NCBI GenBank assembly: GCA_026770025.1
Contig: JAMXDE010000011.1
Coordinates: 992,001 to 1,056,000, forward strand
Direction: 5' to 3'
Length of the DNA stretch: 64,000 nucleotides
Origin: Craspedostauros australis
Lineage: Eukaryota; Bacillariophyta; Bacillariophyceae; Mastogloiales; Achnanthaceae
Below, one piece after another: positions 43,008-54,672 of this stretch (the stretch's first letter is position 1; every line of letters starts with the position of its first letter). The notes beneath the pieces are model-generated. The model saw nothing but the letters and a program-made list of their open reading frames with translations, ran no database searches and was not told the DNA's origin. A program made the translations under genes and the position numbers.

Positions 43008-45879
43008 ATGCCTGTCTATCTTTGCCAACCAGGCGAAGGATCCAGAGAGCCATGGCGTCATGAAATTCAAGTTTACTCAGCTCCATGTGATCTTGATGCG
43101 ACAGAACATGACGGAGATGCCGCAAACAATGAAGGTGGACATCAGGGTTACGATGGCGCCGCTGCCAATCGCCACAATCAGCAGCAGCAACGGCACCAAA
43201 TGCAAGCGCAGCATGGTCAAAGAGACGCGCCCAACGTCACTGCGCAACCGGTGTCATTCTCTGGCAACACGGCTGATGAGCAGACGGTGGCAGCGGCGAA
43301 CGCACGGCGAGGTACCCATCGCAGACGCTCGCCTGTGCAGGAGGGTGTGCCCGTGCGCAGCGTCAAGCATTCGGAGGTTGTGCTGGTGGATGACGTCTGC
43401 CTCGCGTTCAACCGCTACTGGCTCCGCCTGCGCTGGACCGGCCGCAACGGAGGATTCGCAGGCTACATCGCCTTGGGGAGGCTGGGAGAGGGCAACCTCT
43501 ACTCCGTCATGGACGGGACTTCGGAGATCTCCATTGGAGCAATGTCACCAGGTACGTTCCATTTCATCGTTCCTCCACCCGCTATCCACGCATCCGTGCG
43601 TCCGTGCATGCATTCGTACTTGCAAGTATTCATCCATGTGGGGTTCCGCAGTGCGGAGGCGTTGGTAAAGCCAATCAGCGCAGCATCGTGCTTCGACTGT
43701 ACTTGACCTTGCATTGCCATGCTATCCTTGGCTCCGCAGAACTATCCTTGTTCTCCTGTCAAATTGCTTGGATCATATGATATCATCCAACATGCGAGTA
43801 TCAACCAATGACAACGCTGCTCTTTTCCATTCCGCTGCTGTATTCTTGTCGATACTAAATCACGCTCTTGCAAATCCGTACTACTTTGTGCACCCTACTG
43901 CTGTACCACACTTCACTCCTGTATACCGCACAGAACATTTAAGCATCGACGTACCAACCAACAACATACGTCCTCGCACGGGCAGCGACAACGATACGCC
44001 ACGAGAAGACGCCATCCACAGAGTCTTTGACAATCAAAATGAAGACGTACATGAACGTGAAAATGACGCCGTTGCCGACGGCAGGACTCAGCCGTCACGA
44101 GAAGGCCAAGAACAGCAACAGCAACAGCAACGGCAACAGACTGATGATGTTACGAACAGCGATCCGTCTTCGCAGGTGGATGAACGCACCGCGATCGTGG
44201 AGTCGATGGATTTCGAGCGTGAGGATGTGGATACGATGCGTGATGACATGGACGAGCCGCAGGACAACGCCACTGCGCCAGCGGTCGATCCGATCGAGGC
44301 CTCCAGCTCAGCGCTCGTCTGCTTGCGTTCGGGCATCGAATTCCCATCGTCCGTGGCAATGAAGCTCATGCTCAACTACACCGACGGCCTCTCTCCCCCA
44401 GTATCATCAGCCGCGCACCAGATGGAGCCAGTGTTCTGCAGAATATGCAGAGAGGGGTTGCACGACGACAGCGACGACCAGCAGCCATCACCAGCGATGG
44501 AGAATGACAACGATGGCCAAAATGCTGCATCCAGACACGGATCATCTTCCAACGAACAAGACGGCGATGCTGTTGGCACCGCTTCGAACGAGGAGGGCAT
44601 GGACAATCTCGATGATGATGATTCCGTCAAGGCAGCAGGACCGACAAGCAACATCCTCCAAAGGGGACCTGTGCATCCCCATCCCAGGTACCACCCCAAT
44701 CCCAGCGCATCCGCAAATCCACTCCTGGCGCCTTGCCAATGCTCTGGTTCCATGGCATTCGTGCATTACTTGTGCCTGGAGCAGTGGCGATGCTGGTCGA
44801 GACACCCAGCGGCGCGCGGAGGCCTCAACTGCGAGACGTGCGGTTTCGCCTACGCTCTGCCCCCATCAGCCAGACCAGCTGTAGTGAACAACGACCACGG
44901 CATGGAGCCAATGCCACCGCACGTTCTCCTGGCCTTGAGGCAACCACACATCTGGTGGCGAATCGGAACGTGGATCGTCCGGCAGCAACGCTTGAAGTAC
45001 ATCGCACCAGTCATCATCTCGCCCATCGTGGCTCTGTACTGCCGCGCACGGCGTCTGCTCAAGAAGAAGGGCGTTTCTCGCCGGCGCTGGGCATGCAGTC
45101 TCTGCCGGCAACGTGCGAGATGGAAGTGCGTGCGATGCCTGCGCAGCTACTACTGCTCGCGACAGTGCCAGAATGTGTCATGGCACATCGTGCACAAGCA
45201 CGTGTGTTACAAGCCACACCGATTCTGGGCATCCGTCGCCGTGTACAGCCTTGCTACGATGTTGCTGTTCCCTGGGATGAAGCGCGACCCGCTCATGTAC
45301 GACCTGGCTTTCGTGCTCATCCCCACTTCCTTCTACGTCATGGCGCTGCTTGGGGGTGGAATTGCGACAGTGATGAAGAAAACACGCGGTCTGGATCTGC
45401 GCGGCAGAGTGTTCGAGCTGGTCGTGGTCGTCATGACTCTTTGGCTGCTTCGCGTATCGTGGGGATTGGTCGGCGGCTTCTTCGGTGATGCCAACAAGTG
45501 CCACGGGATTGTGGGCAGTGTTCAGATCACGGATGAGGCGGTGTCATCGTCTCTGCTGAACCCGCTGAGGTTGCTGGTGCTGAAACCGACTCAGAAGTAC
45601 TTCCTGATGTGGGACAAGGCGGCGCAGATGATCCCCCTCGTCCGTGGCCTCGTCTGTTCCAGGCCAATGGAGCTGGACGATGGTTGTTTCGAACATCTCC
45701 CTGACGGCAATGCCGACTTCTTCCTCGAGGAGCACGGCGGTGGCAAGTGCGCATCCGATCTGTTCCTCGTGTCGAGCATCTGGGCGTCGGCTGGTCTGGT
45801 CGCCATGCTGAGCTGGGCCGTGAAGCGCAGGGAACGACAGCGACGCGCCCAAAGACGGCAAAGACCTCATCAGGACTAG
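43008..45879 (+). CDS. RING-CH (MARCH-type) and MYND zinc-finger membrane protein
   Basis: Modelled as two exons, 43008-43551 and 43934-45879 (382-nt GTACGT...CACAG intron, phase 1); 829 residues. The N-terminal 180 residues include a conserved-looking globular stretch (residues ~120-180, VVLVDDVCLAFNRYWLRL) that I cannot name. RING-CH ligands are C350, C353, C449, C451, H459, C462, C481 and C484 in the C4HC3 order of MARCH E3 ligases, with an unusually long acidic insert (~95 residues) between the second and third ligands. A MYND finger follows (C569, C572, C580, C583, C589, C593, H602, C606). Hydrophobic spans flank and follow it (YIAPVIISPIVALY; VAVYSLATMLLF; two near 640-690; a last one near 805). 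It is probably a membrane ubiquitin ligase. The exon 1 link depends on phase and acceptor quality only. Confidence 0.78.
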
Positions 45880-46758
45880 AGTAAAACGTCTGTTCCTCAC
45901 AAACATAATAATACTCTCTTTATGACTCCATACGTATCACACAATGATCCTGTCACTACTTTCTCCGTTATTGGTATGCAAATTATGACACAGTACCGAC
46001 CTATCGCACCCAGAGAACTCTTCAGAGTTTGCCCCAAGTTGCTGATTTGCTCTTGGATTTATGGATGTAGATTTTGTGGTACCACGATATGATACTATGA
46101 AGTGGTTTTCGAAACAATAGATGACCGTTCTCTTGTGTTGACCGTATGAAACGAACTGTCCATATTGGTGAACGGTCTGAGAAGGGTCATTGCTCCATGT
46201 CGTTCGTGACTCCGAAGCCCAGTAGTATCGAAAGGTCTTGGTACCAGGCTGCCTTCTCCCTTTCCCCGTGATACAACAACCAGCGGAGTGAGAAAAAAGT
46301 GAGGCATCGTCGGCCAATTTTGTCACGCGAAAGCTGTTACTTGGGCATTGCCTGTGTTTGTCCGGCTCTCTGTGGGAAATGGCAGGTAAAAGTCGGCAAC
46401 CAAGAAAGGAATCCAAAAACTGGCGTATGAGGCACAGAGAGCAGCTCCGCCACAACCGCACAACACGCTCACACACACACGCACAAAACCTCTCTCTGCG
46501 CAGACGATCCGAACCGCTGCACAGCATTGCGGTTTCGTGTCTCACTGCAGTCGCTGCTTCGGTTCGAATTCTTGCCTTTGGTCTTGCTTTGATCTTGCAG
46601 CACTTCATCACAATCACATTGCTCAGACATTGCAACAACACACGCCACAGTCCATCCATAACGTCGGATTGGCTTGTGCCTGGTTGCGATTGATCAGATC
46701 GGCTTGCATTCTCTGCATTTCGCTGCATTTCGCTGCATTGGCTGCATTCGTGGATGCA
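45880..46758. other. Intergenic region, no gene recognised
   Basis: 3' flank of the RING-CH gene and upstream region of the ACAP-type gene. A long minus-strand frame crosses it (45937-47145) but overlaps the ACAP first exon antisense and has no domain. A threefold GCATTTC/GCATTG-type repeat lies at about 46706-46745, just before the ATG at 46759. Confidence 0.35.
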
Positions 46759-49700
46759 ATGACGTCTGCCATGGTCGCGACAAGTCCCTCCAAGGATGAC
46801 CACGATGGAGTCAGCGCAGCAGCTGCCGCCGGCACCGGGCCGGCCGGAGCCCGGAATTCCATCCACCTGAAGCCGCTGGGAGCCCCGATGAGCACGGACA
46901 CGCAGAAGAGCTTCTGCGCAGACTCTCCCTACTTCACGTCCTACGTCGATCATGAGATGCAGCAGCTGCAGGTCATGAACGAGACCCTCAAGGACATTGC
47001 TGCCAGAACGAGGACATTTGGCAAATGCGGGGCCCTCATGGCGGAATCCACGCGCCGTCTGGCCATGGCCTGTCGCCTGCAGCGACCCCACCCAGGCAGC
47101 GAAGACGGCATGGACGAGGCGATGCTGGCGGAGCGCCGAGCGCACGAAGAAGAGGAACGGCGACGAGCGGTTGGCGACGACATGGCCGGACTCATGGGCG
47201 TCATGGCGGAGGTGAGTTTGTTGTCTTTGATCTCCTTTGATCTCCTTTCCTTTCGTTGCCTTCAGTGGCTTATTGCGATTGTTCCACGCATGCAGTCAAC
47301 GCAGACAATCAACACACATGCAATCAACACAGACAATCAACACATGCAATCAACACACATGCAATGACCCCTTTCATGACCCACAGCTCAAAGTTGTGGC
47401 AGCGACTGTAGCGCACCAAGTAGATGAGACAATGCCAAACGAGCATTGTCAAGAGGAAGTCCCAAACAATGTCAAGGTGGAGCCGTCGGAACATGCCATC
47501 AAGCGATTGAAGCTCACAATTTGTTGCCCCAACTCGTATGTATAATACCACATTCGATTATTCTACTATTCCACAACGATTCCACACCGTACCTCTTTCA
47601 CCATCATCCAATTATCAACTGCGCCGCCGACTTTGCCTCCGCCAACTCTATTTCGGCAATGTCAGATGCTGGACGAGATCGCGAATGCCCAGGAACAAAT
47701 GTGCGTATCCTTCGAGGCAACGTTGGTCAAATCCTTCGAGCAATTCGCAGACGTCGAGTACAGAACGGCTATCAACCTCAGGGACACTGCCGAAGGTGCC
47801 ACAGAAAACGCTGAGCAGATCTTTGCCAAATTCATGAATGGCCGCCATGCGGTAAGTGCTGATGGAGAACCCACCGAAGGCGGGACGAGCGACGCATGGA
47901 ACAAATTCAGTGAGCAGGTGGGGAACCACGGCGCGAGCCTATTTTCCAGATTTTCAAATCGCAACAAGAAGGATCAGTCGTCGAACCGGGGCGGCAAGAC
48001 AAATCTGTCGCAGGGCAGGAGCTCCGTCAAGCCATCGCCGTCTCAGGCATCGGAAGATCCGGTGGTGCAGAAGGCGCTGGCGTCCGCCAACCTGCGGCTC
48101 ACCCTGGAGCAGGTCAGATTGCACCAGGCCACGGCAGAGCTGAAGCGGTTCCAGCTCCTCAAGCACCTCGTGGCGCACAAACAGCGACGGAAATTCGAGA
48201 TCGGCGAGAACTGCCTCGCTTCCTTGCACGGCGTCAGGGCCTACTTCCACCACTGTTCCGATCTCGTCACAGGTCTGCTCCCCACCATGAACAGATTCCA
48301 GCTCGATCAGGTGGCCGCGAGGCAGACCCTAGAGAACAAGCTGGGGCCATCGTGGATGGCGAGGGAGGATGACATCGGCAGCACGATCAGCGGATTCCGC
48401 GAGATGACCAAAAGCGCCGAGATCATCGTCGAGGCCATCTCCAGAGGCGACAAGGGCTACATCAACCAGCAGGTCATGGGCCTGGATGCGATCGAGCAGC
48501 AGGTGCAGATCTGGGACCTGCCGAGCATGCTGGCGGCCTCCACCCGCTTGCAACGAGATCAGGCCCCGGGCGTCTACATCGAGGGCTGGTTGTACAAAAA
48601 GAGCTCCCAGCGGATATCACTCACACCGTGGAGCAAGCGGTGGTTCATGATGGACAGCGACGGCATCTACTACTTCCGCAACCAAAACGAGAAGCGCAAA
48701 TCCAGCACGAGAGATGCCAACCCCACCTTGGAGCGCGTGAAGATTTGCGACGTGGTGCTGTGCACGGTGCGAGAGCCGCAGAAGGACGCCCCGCGCTTCT
48801 CCTTCGAGGTCATCACCCCGAACCAGCACCCGCTCGTCCTTCAGGCTCGTGGACCGAAGCAATTCCAGCTGTGGAAGGAGACCATCCGCAACGCCATCGA
48901 GGCCCATCTCGTGCATGGCAACCCGCAGGATATCGGACGTGTCGGCGGAAATAGCAGCACCAACAACAACAGGTCAAGAACCAATTCCAGAGACCTTGAC
49001 ACCATGCCAAGATCAGTCGGTGCTCTTTCGCGCGAGTCATCCATGGATGGTGACGAGGTGATGTTATCTGAATTCCATGACTTGGACAACGACAGGAAGT
49101 CAGGCAAAGGCACTCGAGAGGTGATCGAGTTCGTCAAGTCCACAGCTGCGCCGGAATTGATGAAATGCAACCAGCGCTGCGCCGATTGCAATGCCGCCAA
49201 CCCCGATTGGGTGTCGCTGAATCTCGGCATCTTAGTTTGCATCGAATGCAGCGCTGTGCACCGATCCTTGGGCGTTCACGTGAGCAAGGTACGACACATT
49301 GACTCTCATGTCCCTGACTGTGCTTGCGTCTCCATTGCATTTGTGTTGAGGTCTTCTGGCCTTGAACTCAATTATGAATTGAGGTCTTACTGATTCGAAG
49401 AACTCAAGAGTACGGTTACATTGGAAATGCCGGATGGCAGTATGAGAGGGTGGGGCAAACGATGCAATCCGCAATGCCATACTGACAGGCACACTGTGTA
49501 CTCACATTTCCACGTTCTTCCCACGATACATGATGCTCTGTCTTTGTGAATAATATTCTGTCGTATGCATTCCACTCATCAATCATGTAAACCGAACAGG
49601 TACGGTCGCTGAAGCTCGATTCGTTGTCAGAGAGCGAAGGCAATCTGCTTTTGCTGATGGGCAACGAACAGGTGAACGCCATCTGGGAGGCTGGCACGGG

Positions 49701-50154
49701 CCTCCAACGCGGATGGAAAAAGCCGGAGCCTGGTGCCGGCAGGAAGGCGAAGGAAGAGTGGATCAAGAGCAAGTACCTTTGGAGAGGTTTTATTGAGTAT
49801 GCTGAAAATGATGGCAAAACGCACGAAGAGCGCGAGGAAAAGTACAGCCGGGATCTCTTCACGGCGGCCTCCAATTGCGATGTCATCGGCATTGCAACAG
49901 CGTTGGCACATGGGGCCGTCATCACCTGGAAGAACCCAGAAGAGAAGGGACGCACGGCGCTACATGCTTGCGTTCTGAAGAAGCGAGGCGAAGGCGACGG
50001 CAGTTGGTGTGCAGCCGAATGCGCCGAGCTGCTGCTGCAGAACGGAGCAAAACTAGACGCGCAGGATGACGAGATGCACGCCGTGCTGGACTGCGCTGTT
50101 ATTGGTGGAGCCGAGCGAGAAATTATTGAATACCTGACTTTGAAGGTTGGATAG
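46759..50154 (+). CDS. ACAP/AGD-type BAR-PH-ArfGAP-ankyrin protein
   Basis: Three exons: 46759-47211, 47666-49288, 49600-50154 (introns of 454 and 311 nt, phase 0); 876 residues. A BAR-type helical region spans about residues 60-440, broken by a Ser/Lys-rich insert near 240-285. The PH domain is at about 452-566 ([11 protein letters not shown]...KRWFMM...ETIRNAIE). The ArfGAP zinc finger has C656, C659, C676 and C679 (CX2CX16CX2C) with the Arg finger R684 in VHRSLGVH; the last intron falls inside this domain, and the join HVSK/VRSLKLD restores it. Ankyrin-like repeats fill about 780-876. Such proteins sense or bend membranes through BAR, bind phosphoinositides through PH, and stimulate GTP hydrolysis on Arf GTPases in vesicle traffic. 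The arrangement matches animal ACAPs and plant AGD1-4. Confidence 0.93.
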
Positions 50155-50676
50155 ATGCATTGAATCATTCCTCACATCAGCAACAGAACGAATCAGTGCA
50201 CCAGAGATGGAAGAAAGAAAGAAAGAAACAAGGACGATGGAACATCGGCACAGGACAGAAGCATTCACCATACAAGTACTATAACAGGTAGCTGAAACAA
50301 CTTCAGCATTTGTATGTTTCCTCAGTCTGATACTATTCTTACATAATAACTCCGGTAGTCCTCTCTATGACTATGCTCGTATTGACGAAGTTGTAAGGTG
50401 TGGCGCATCACCTATCAGTATCTAGGCTGTGCAGCCAACTCCTGAGGCGCGACCAACGGAATCTTCTTGTTACGCAATTTCTCGCAGTCGTACTATACGA
50501 GTATGAGCCATGGTACCAATGTGCTCGTACGTTCATACGAGTGCAAGTGTTGAACAGAGAGCATTGCAGGCGGGGGGTCGTTGCTAGGATGTACCCGTAC
50601 GAGTGACAAAGAGCCCAATATTCGTTAGTTGCCATAAATATTCGTCCTCTGTATACAAGGGTGTTACAATAGTTAG
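50155..50676. other. Convergent 3' flanks
   Basis: Region between the ACAP-type gene (+) and the next gene (-). A GAAA tetramer run is near 50213-50228, and TACGAGTA is at 50497-50504. No coding frame was recognised. Confidence 0.4.
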
Positions 50677-53600
50677 TTACGGACGGCTCTGTGCTCGCCG
50701 AGTGCGGCTGCGACTTCGCCTCCTGCCATTTCGTGAAGACGTTTTACGTCTTGGCCGCGGGCTGGCAGCATCCGTTTCTTCGATGTATTCCACTTCGATC
50801 GCGACACCTTCATCGATGGCAGGTGCATTCTTCGGCATGATGGTCTTGGGCTTAGTGGTGGAGAACACCTCGGTCCCAACGAGCTTGTTGATGGAGTCAG
50901 ATGCGGCGGAGACACCGAAGTTGAAGTCGGAGGCCAGCTTGTGAAAGTCCAGGCCCTGCACTTGCGCCACGGAACCTGCCACCTCCTCCCGAAAATCATT
51001 GGCAATCTGCTCCAAGCTGAGCGATTGGTAGGCCGACTGGAACGCGTTGACATTTGCCGCGCTTTCTGATACGAATTCATCCGGCACCAACGTGTTGGTG
51101 GCATCATCCAGCGTCTCGATTCCGCTCCTGAACGATGAATCGGCAGCCGTCGATCCGTCACGTTTCGGACTGAAGCTTTCGGTGGCGCTGCTGCCGATGG
51201 TGGACAGCATCCTGGAACTTGTTCCCGTCACGGTCGAATCGAAGCTGTAGTGTGCTTGTCGCGCTCTGGCGATGGGAGACATGGACTGATGGAAGCCATC
51301 GGCTGGCTGGGCAGTTGATCTTGCATCCTGTGGTTGCGTGGTCGTGGCCGTGGCACCAGCAGCATCGGTGCGTGTATGAGATGGCTGCTGCTGCGGCGGC
51401 GCGCCTTGCGCCGTGTCCTGCTGAAGAGTTCGCCGGCTGCTCCCAATCAATGGCGTTGGCGCATCATGACGAATGCTGGAATTCAACTGCCGCAAGGGGC
51501 TGCCTCGCTGGCCTGTCGTTGCTTGAGGAGAGGATTGCGTGCGCATGTGTACGGGCAATGGCGTCAACATTGGTGGATCGCCGAGATCATCTGTGGGGGT
51601 GGGTTGCTTTGGCTGGATGCTGGGCGTCGGCACCGGCTTGGGCGTAACCACTGGCGCATTCCCAATCTGGTTCACGGACTGGCTGTGCTTCTTGAGACGT
51701 TGCGCGGCTAGTACGCTTCTCGCGCGGTTGGCCAGAGACGAGGAACCGGCCGAGCCTTGTGAGACACCCGAAAATGCCGTACCTGAACTGACGAAGGACC
51801 GGGTGTCGCCGTCCCGTGGCTGCTGCTGCTGCACAGCGTGGTAATACGGTGTCGGCTTGACCGCGTTGATGCTGGTCGGAGTCAGCGGGTTCTGCTCCTG
51901 CTGACCATCTGCTGGGAGATGAAAGGATTCCGGATCTGACACACTCAACGGCGTGAATTCCGAGTCCGTGGGGGATATTGGATTCTGCTGTCCATTGACA
52001 GCTACAACCTCGTCGACATGCGTATCCAAGATGATCTCGTGCCCTTGATTGCTGTTGATGGGGTCGGCCATATGAGAAGACTGCCGCTGCTGCTGTTGGT
52101 GATAATGTTGATGCGATGCTTGTTGTCCCACAGCGATTGGGTCAATTGGCGATGCCCTTGGTGCATTGGGATCCTGGCCATGGGACATCCCATCGGCTTC
52201 AGCTGCAGGTGCCATGAGATGCTCCTGCGCCGAGTTTGGTGTTTGTGGAGAGTCTCCACTGTTGCTCTGATTGCGCTTTCTGTGGCGGTACCTGGCCATG
52301 ACAAGTTGCTTCTTCATTGTTGCTCGTGACGGCGTGGTGCTTGGCGCCGTTGACGCATCGTGCGAAGCTTCCGAGGCAGGTCTCTCGTGATCCGCAAGCT
52401 TTGGCATGGCCACGTGGCTATCAAACCCCCTGTCATTGTGATCATGCATGTGGGAGTTGACGGAAGGATTCATAAAAATTGCTCTGGGTGATGAGGAGGT
52501 CTTGGGAGAGTAGGCTCTGGTGGTGTGCTTTTGGCCCATCTGGACAAGATCCTTCTTGGGACGTTGAGATGGGGTCAGACTGCCATCCCTGTCGGCAACA
52601 TCATCGTAGGGAATAGGTGCATCGAAGTTGATGGAGTTGGATCTTCCACGAGGCTGGTACTGCTGCGTTGGTGTGGAGGGTCTCAAATGTCTCCGCACCT
52701 TCGGAATCGGCCTGTCGATGTCATCCTCGGCAACATCCTGCGCATCCTCCTCCTGTCGCGATTTCCAACGATTCGTGGGCGTTGCGCCATGCCTCGGTGA
52801 GCTTCGTGTGAGGCTGCTGTCTCTTCTGGGCGTGGTGCGCACGGGCGGCGTGTTCTTTTTGGCCGCGAAGCGTTGCTCCCACTGCGCTTTGACGTTGCCG
52901 AAGGGAGACGATGCGACCGGCTTCTCAGGTTCCTGCGGCGGTTGGCCGCTCTGCTCACTAGTTTCAGGATCTTGTGCGACAAGGTGGTCGTCTTGATCCG
53001 GTTGCGAAACGGTTTCGTGTTTGAAGTTGGGTGGTTGCACGCGAGGCGACATGGATCGCAGACCCGTGAAGATCGATGACTTGGAACCAGCACCCATGTT
53101 GTTGTGGTAAAGCGGCATGGATAGCATGGTGGGACTCGGACTTCGTTTGGTCCATCGGTCTGAAACTCCCACGTCCGACTTTGGCGAATAGTACGTGATG
53201 GGTGAGGCAGCGCGGGAATCGCTCTTGAAGGCGCCAAAGCTGTTGGATCGGTAGTTGCGGAAACCATATCGCATGTTGTCCACCTTGGTGTGCTGCGCGA
53301 TATCGGCCGCAGTGAGACCCTTCGTCCTGGAGGGAGTCTGAGGCTGTGACTCGTCTGGATGATGGGCGGGGCTGTATCTCCCATGTGCGTTGGCATTGCT
53401 GTTGCCATTGTTGTTGCCATTGTTGTAGGCATTCACATGAACATTGGCATCACTGTGGTTGGCATCCGACTGGTCGTTGCCATCGTCTGGGAAGAAGACG
53501 ACGGGTGATGCTGCGGACCTCGATTGAGTTGCGTGTTGCGCCGACGTTGGCAGTGGTGGGAGCTTGTTGTTGCTGCCGATGGCAGGCTTTGGCGTTGGAG

Positions 53601-54672
53601 TGAGGGTTGAGTGACGTTCCGAATGGTGAGAATCCTGATTGGAGGTCTCACCTCTGCTCTTATTAATCCTCTTCGTCCAGATATCTGCGACGGTGCCACG
53701 TCGTGAGAAGCCTGATGTGCCGGATTGCATGGATATCTCGCTTCTCGCCTCGACATCATTTCGCTGCGCAGCTGGTGGTGATTCCTGTTCCGTTTGGTTT
53801 TGTTGGGAGTATGAATGCGAATGCTGATGTGGGTGCTGATTCGGGTGTTGATTCGAATGCTGACTTCTGTCCCATCCAGTGCTTGTCGTTGGGGCTCGTT
53901 GAGAATTATCGGCTTGACCGTTGGAGTAATCAGTCTCGAACGGCAGCGGTGCCGATGCTGGCCGTTGCTGTTCCCTGGCTGGGGATGCCGGAATCGACTT
54001 GTGATGCATTTCCTCAGCGGCATGCTGCTCTTTCTTTTCTTCTAGATGATCCGTGTGGTTGACATTGTTGTTGACATTGTTGTTCCTGTTGCTGTTGCTG
54101 TTGGTGTTGGTCGGAGAGGAGGAAACGATGATGGGTTGACGTGACTGCGCAGGTGGGCGATTGCCTGATGGGACAACCCTGTTGCTGATGCTGCCACTTC
54201 GAGTTGCAGCCTCCTCGCGCTTCCGCCACATGTCCACAACGCTGCTTCTCCGAGGTGCGGATTCATCATCTGACATCTCGTCCGTCATCTCGGTGTTCAC
54301 GGAGTCCTTGACAGATTCCTTGTGTGCCATAGGTTGCGGAGGCAGCATGGCAGGGCTCAAGGCAGCGCTGATGGTGCGCAGGCCGCCAGCTTGTCCCATG
54401 CTGTAGGTCGCAGTGGGGCTGGCTGCCGAATGATCGCCGTTGTCATGGGCGTCGTAGTTGTCGCAGCGTTCCTGATCGTGACCATTATTATGACACTGAC
54501 TTCTTCCGTGAGCACCGTCGACAGGAGCAGGATGGTTGGCACGGCTGCCTCCAGCATCCTCTGTGTTCCCGCCTGTAGTCTTGCTCATGGCACGAATCCT
54601 ATCCTTGACGGAGAGGCCGCCACTCCACTCGGAGCGAGCGCCATCATTGCTACCTCTCCGAATGCTGCTCAT
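50677..54672 (-). CDS. Large disordered protein with repeated Trp-Lys/Arg motifs, function unknown
   Basis: 1331 residues in one exon from the ATG at 54672. Most of it is Ser/Pro/Gln/His/Asn-rich and predicted disordered. Five short motifs of the form V-x-D-x-W-x-K-R recur at about residues 144 (SVVDMWRKR), 327 (TVADIWTKR), 502 (GVSDRWTKR), 594 (NVKAQWEQR) and 633 (TNRWKSRQ); a related SVKDRIRAMSK starts at 21. The C-terminal ~150 residues are the most protein-like: helical text around ANVNAFQSAYQSLSLEQIANDF, a segment with acidic EVEYIEETD, and an Arg/Ser-rich tail resembling an RS domain. I do not recognise a family. The long single frame, the ordered C-terminus and the spaced motifs make it a real gene. 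Confidence 0.8.
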   Translation of the reverse strand: MSSIRRGSNDGARSEWSGGLSVKDRIRAMSKTTGGNTEDAGGSRANHPAPVDGAHGRSQCHNNGHDQERCDNYDAHDNGDHSAASPTATYSMGQAGGLRTISAALSPAMLPPQPMAHKESVKDSVNTEMTDEMSDDESAPRRSSVVDMWRKREEAATRSGSISNRVVPSGNRPPAQSRQPIIVSSSPTNTNSNSNRNNNVNNNVNHTDHLEEKKEQHAAEEMHHKSIPASPAREQQRPASAPLPFETDYSNGQADNSQRAPTTSTGWDRSQHSNQHPNQHPHQHSHSYSQQNQTEQESPPAAQRNDVEARSEISMQSGTSGFSRRGTVADIWTKRINKSRGETSNQDSHHSERHSTLTPTPKPAIGSNNKLPPLPTSAQHATQSRSAASPVVFFPDDGNDQSDANHSDANVHVNAYNNGNNNGNSNANAHGRYSPAHHPDESQPQTPSRTKGLTAADIAQHTKVDNMRYGFRNYRSNSFGAFKSDSRAASPITYYSPKSDVGVSDRWTKRSPSPTMLSMPLYHNNMGAGSKSSIFTGLRSMSPRVQPPNFKHETVSQPDQDDHLVAQDPETSEQSGQPPQEPEKPVASSPFGNVKAQWEQRFAAKKNTPPVRTTPRRDSSLTRSSPRHGATPTNRWKSRQEEDAQDVAEDDIDRPIPKVRRHLRPSTPTQQYQPRGRSNSINFDAPIPYDDVADRDGSLTPSQRPKKDLVQMGQKHTTRAYSPKTSSSPRAIFMNPSVNSHMHDHNDRGFDSHVAMPKLADHERPASEASHDASTAPSTTPSRATMKKQLVMARYRHRKRNQSNSGDSPQTPNSAQEHLMAPAAEADGMSHGQDPNAPRASPIDPIAVGQQASHQHYHQQQQRQSSHMADPINSNQGHEIILDTHVDEVVAVNGQQNPISPTDSEFTPLSVSDPESFHLPADGQQEQNPLTPTSINAVKPTPYYHAVQQQQPRDGDTRSFVSSGTAFSGVSQGSAGSSSLANRARSVLAAQRLKKHSQSVNQIGNAPVVTPKPVPTPSIQPKQPTPTDDLGDPPMLTPLPVHMRTQSSPQATTGQRGSPLRQLNSSIRHDAPTPLIGSSRRTLQQDTAQGAPPQQQPSHTRTDAAGATATTTQPQDARSTAQPADGFHQSMSPIARARQAHYSFDSTVTGTSSRMLSTIGSSATESFSPKRDGSTAADSSFRSGIETLDDATNTLVPDEFVSESAANVNAFQSAYQSLSLEQIANDFREEVAGSVAQVQGLDFHKLASDFNFGVSAASDSINKLVGTEVFSTTKPKTIMPKNAPAIDEGVAIEVEYIEETDAASPRPRRKTSSRNGRRRSRSRTRRAQSRP

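Noticed and set aside
46556-46572. tRNA B-box-like GGTTCGAATT
   Set aside because: Does not match the B-box beyond GGTTCGAAT and no cloverleaf or A-box is nearby.
45937-47145. 402-codon minus-strand frame
   Set aside because: Overlaps the ACAP first exon antisense and has no recognisable domain.
47390-47477. Extra cassette exon in the ACAP-type gene
   Set aside because: A good acceptor is present but no good donor, and the join without it already restores the BAR region.
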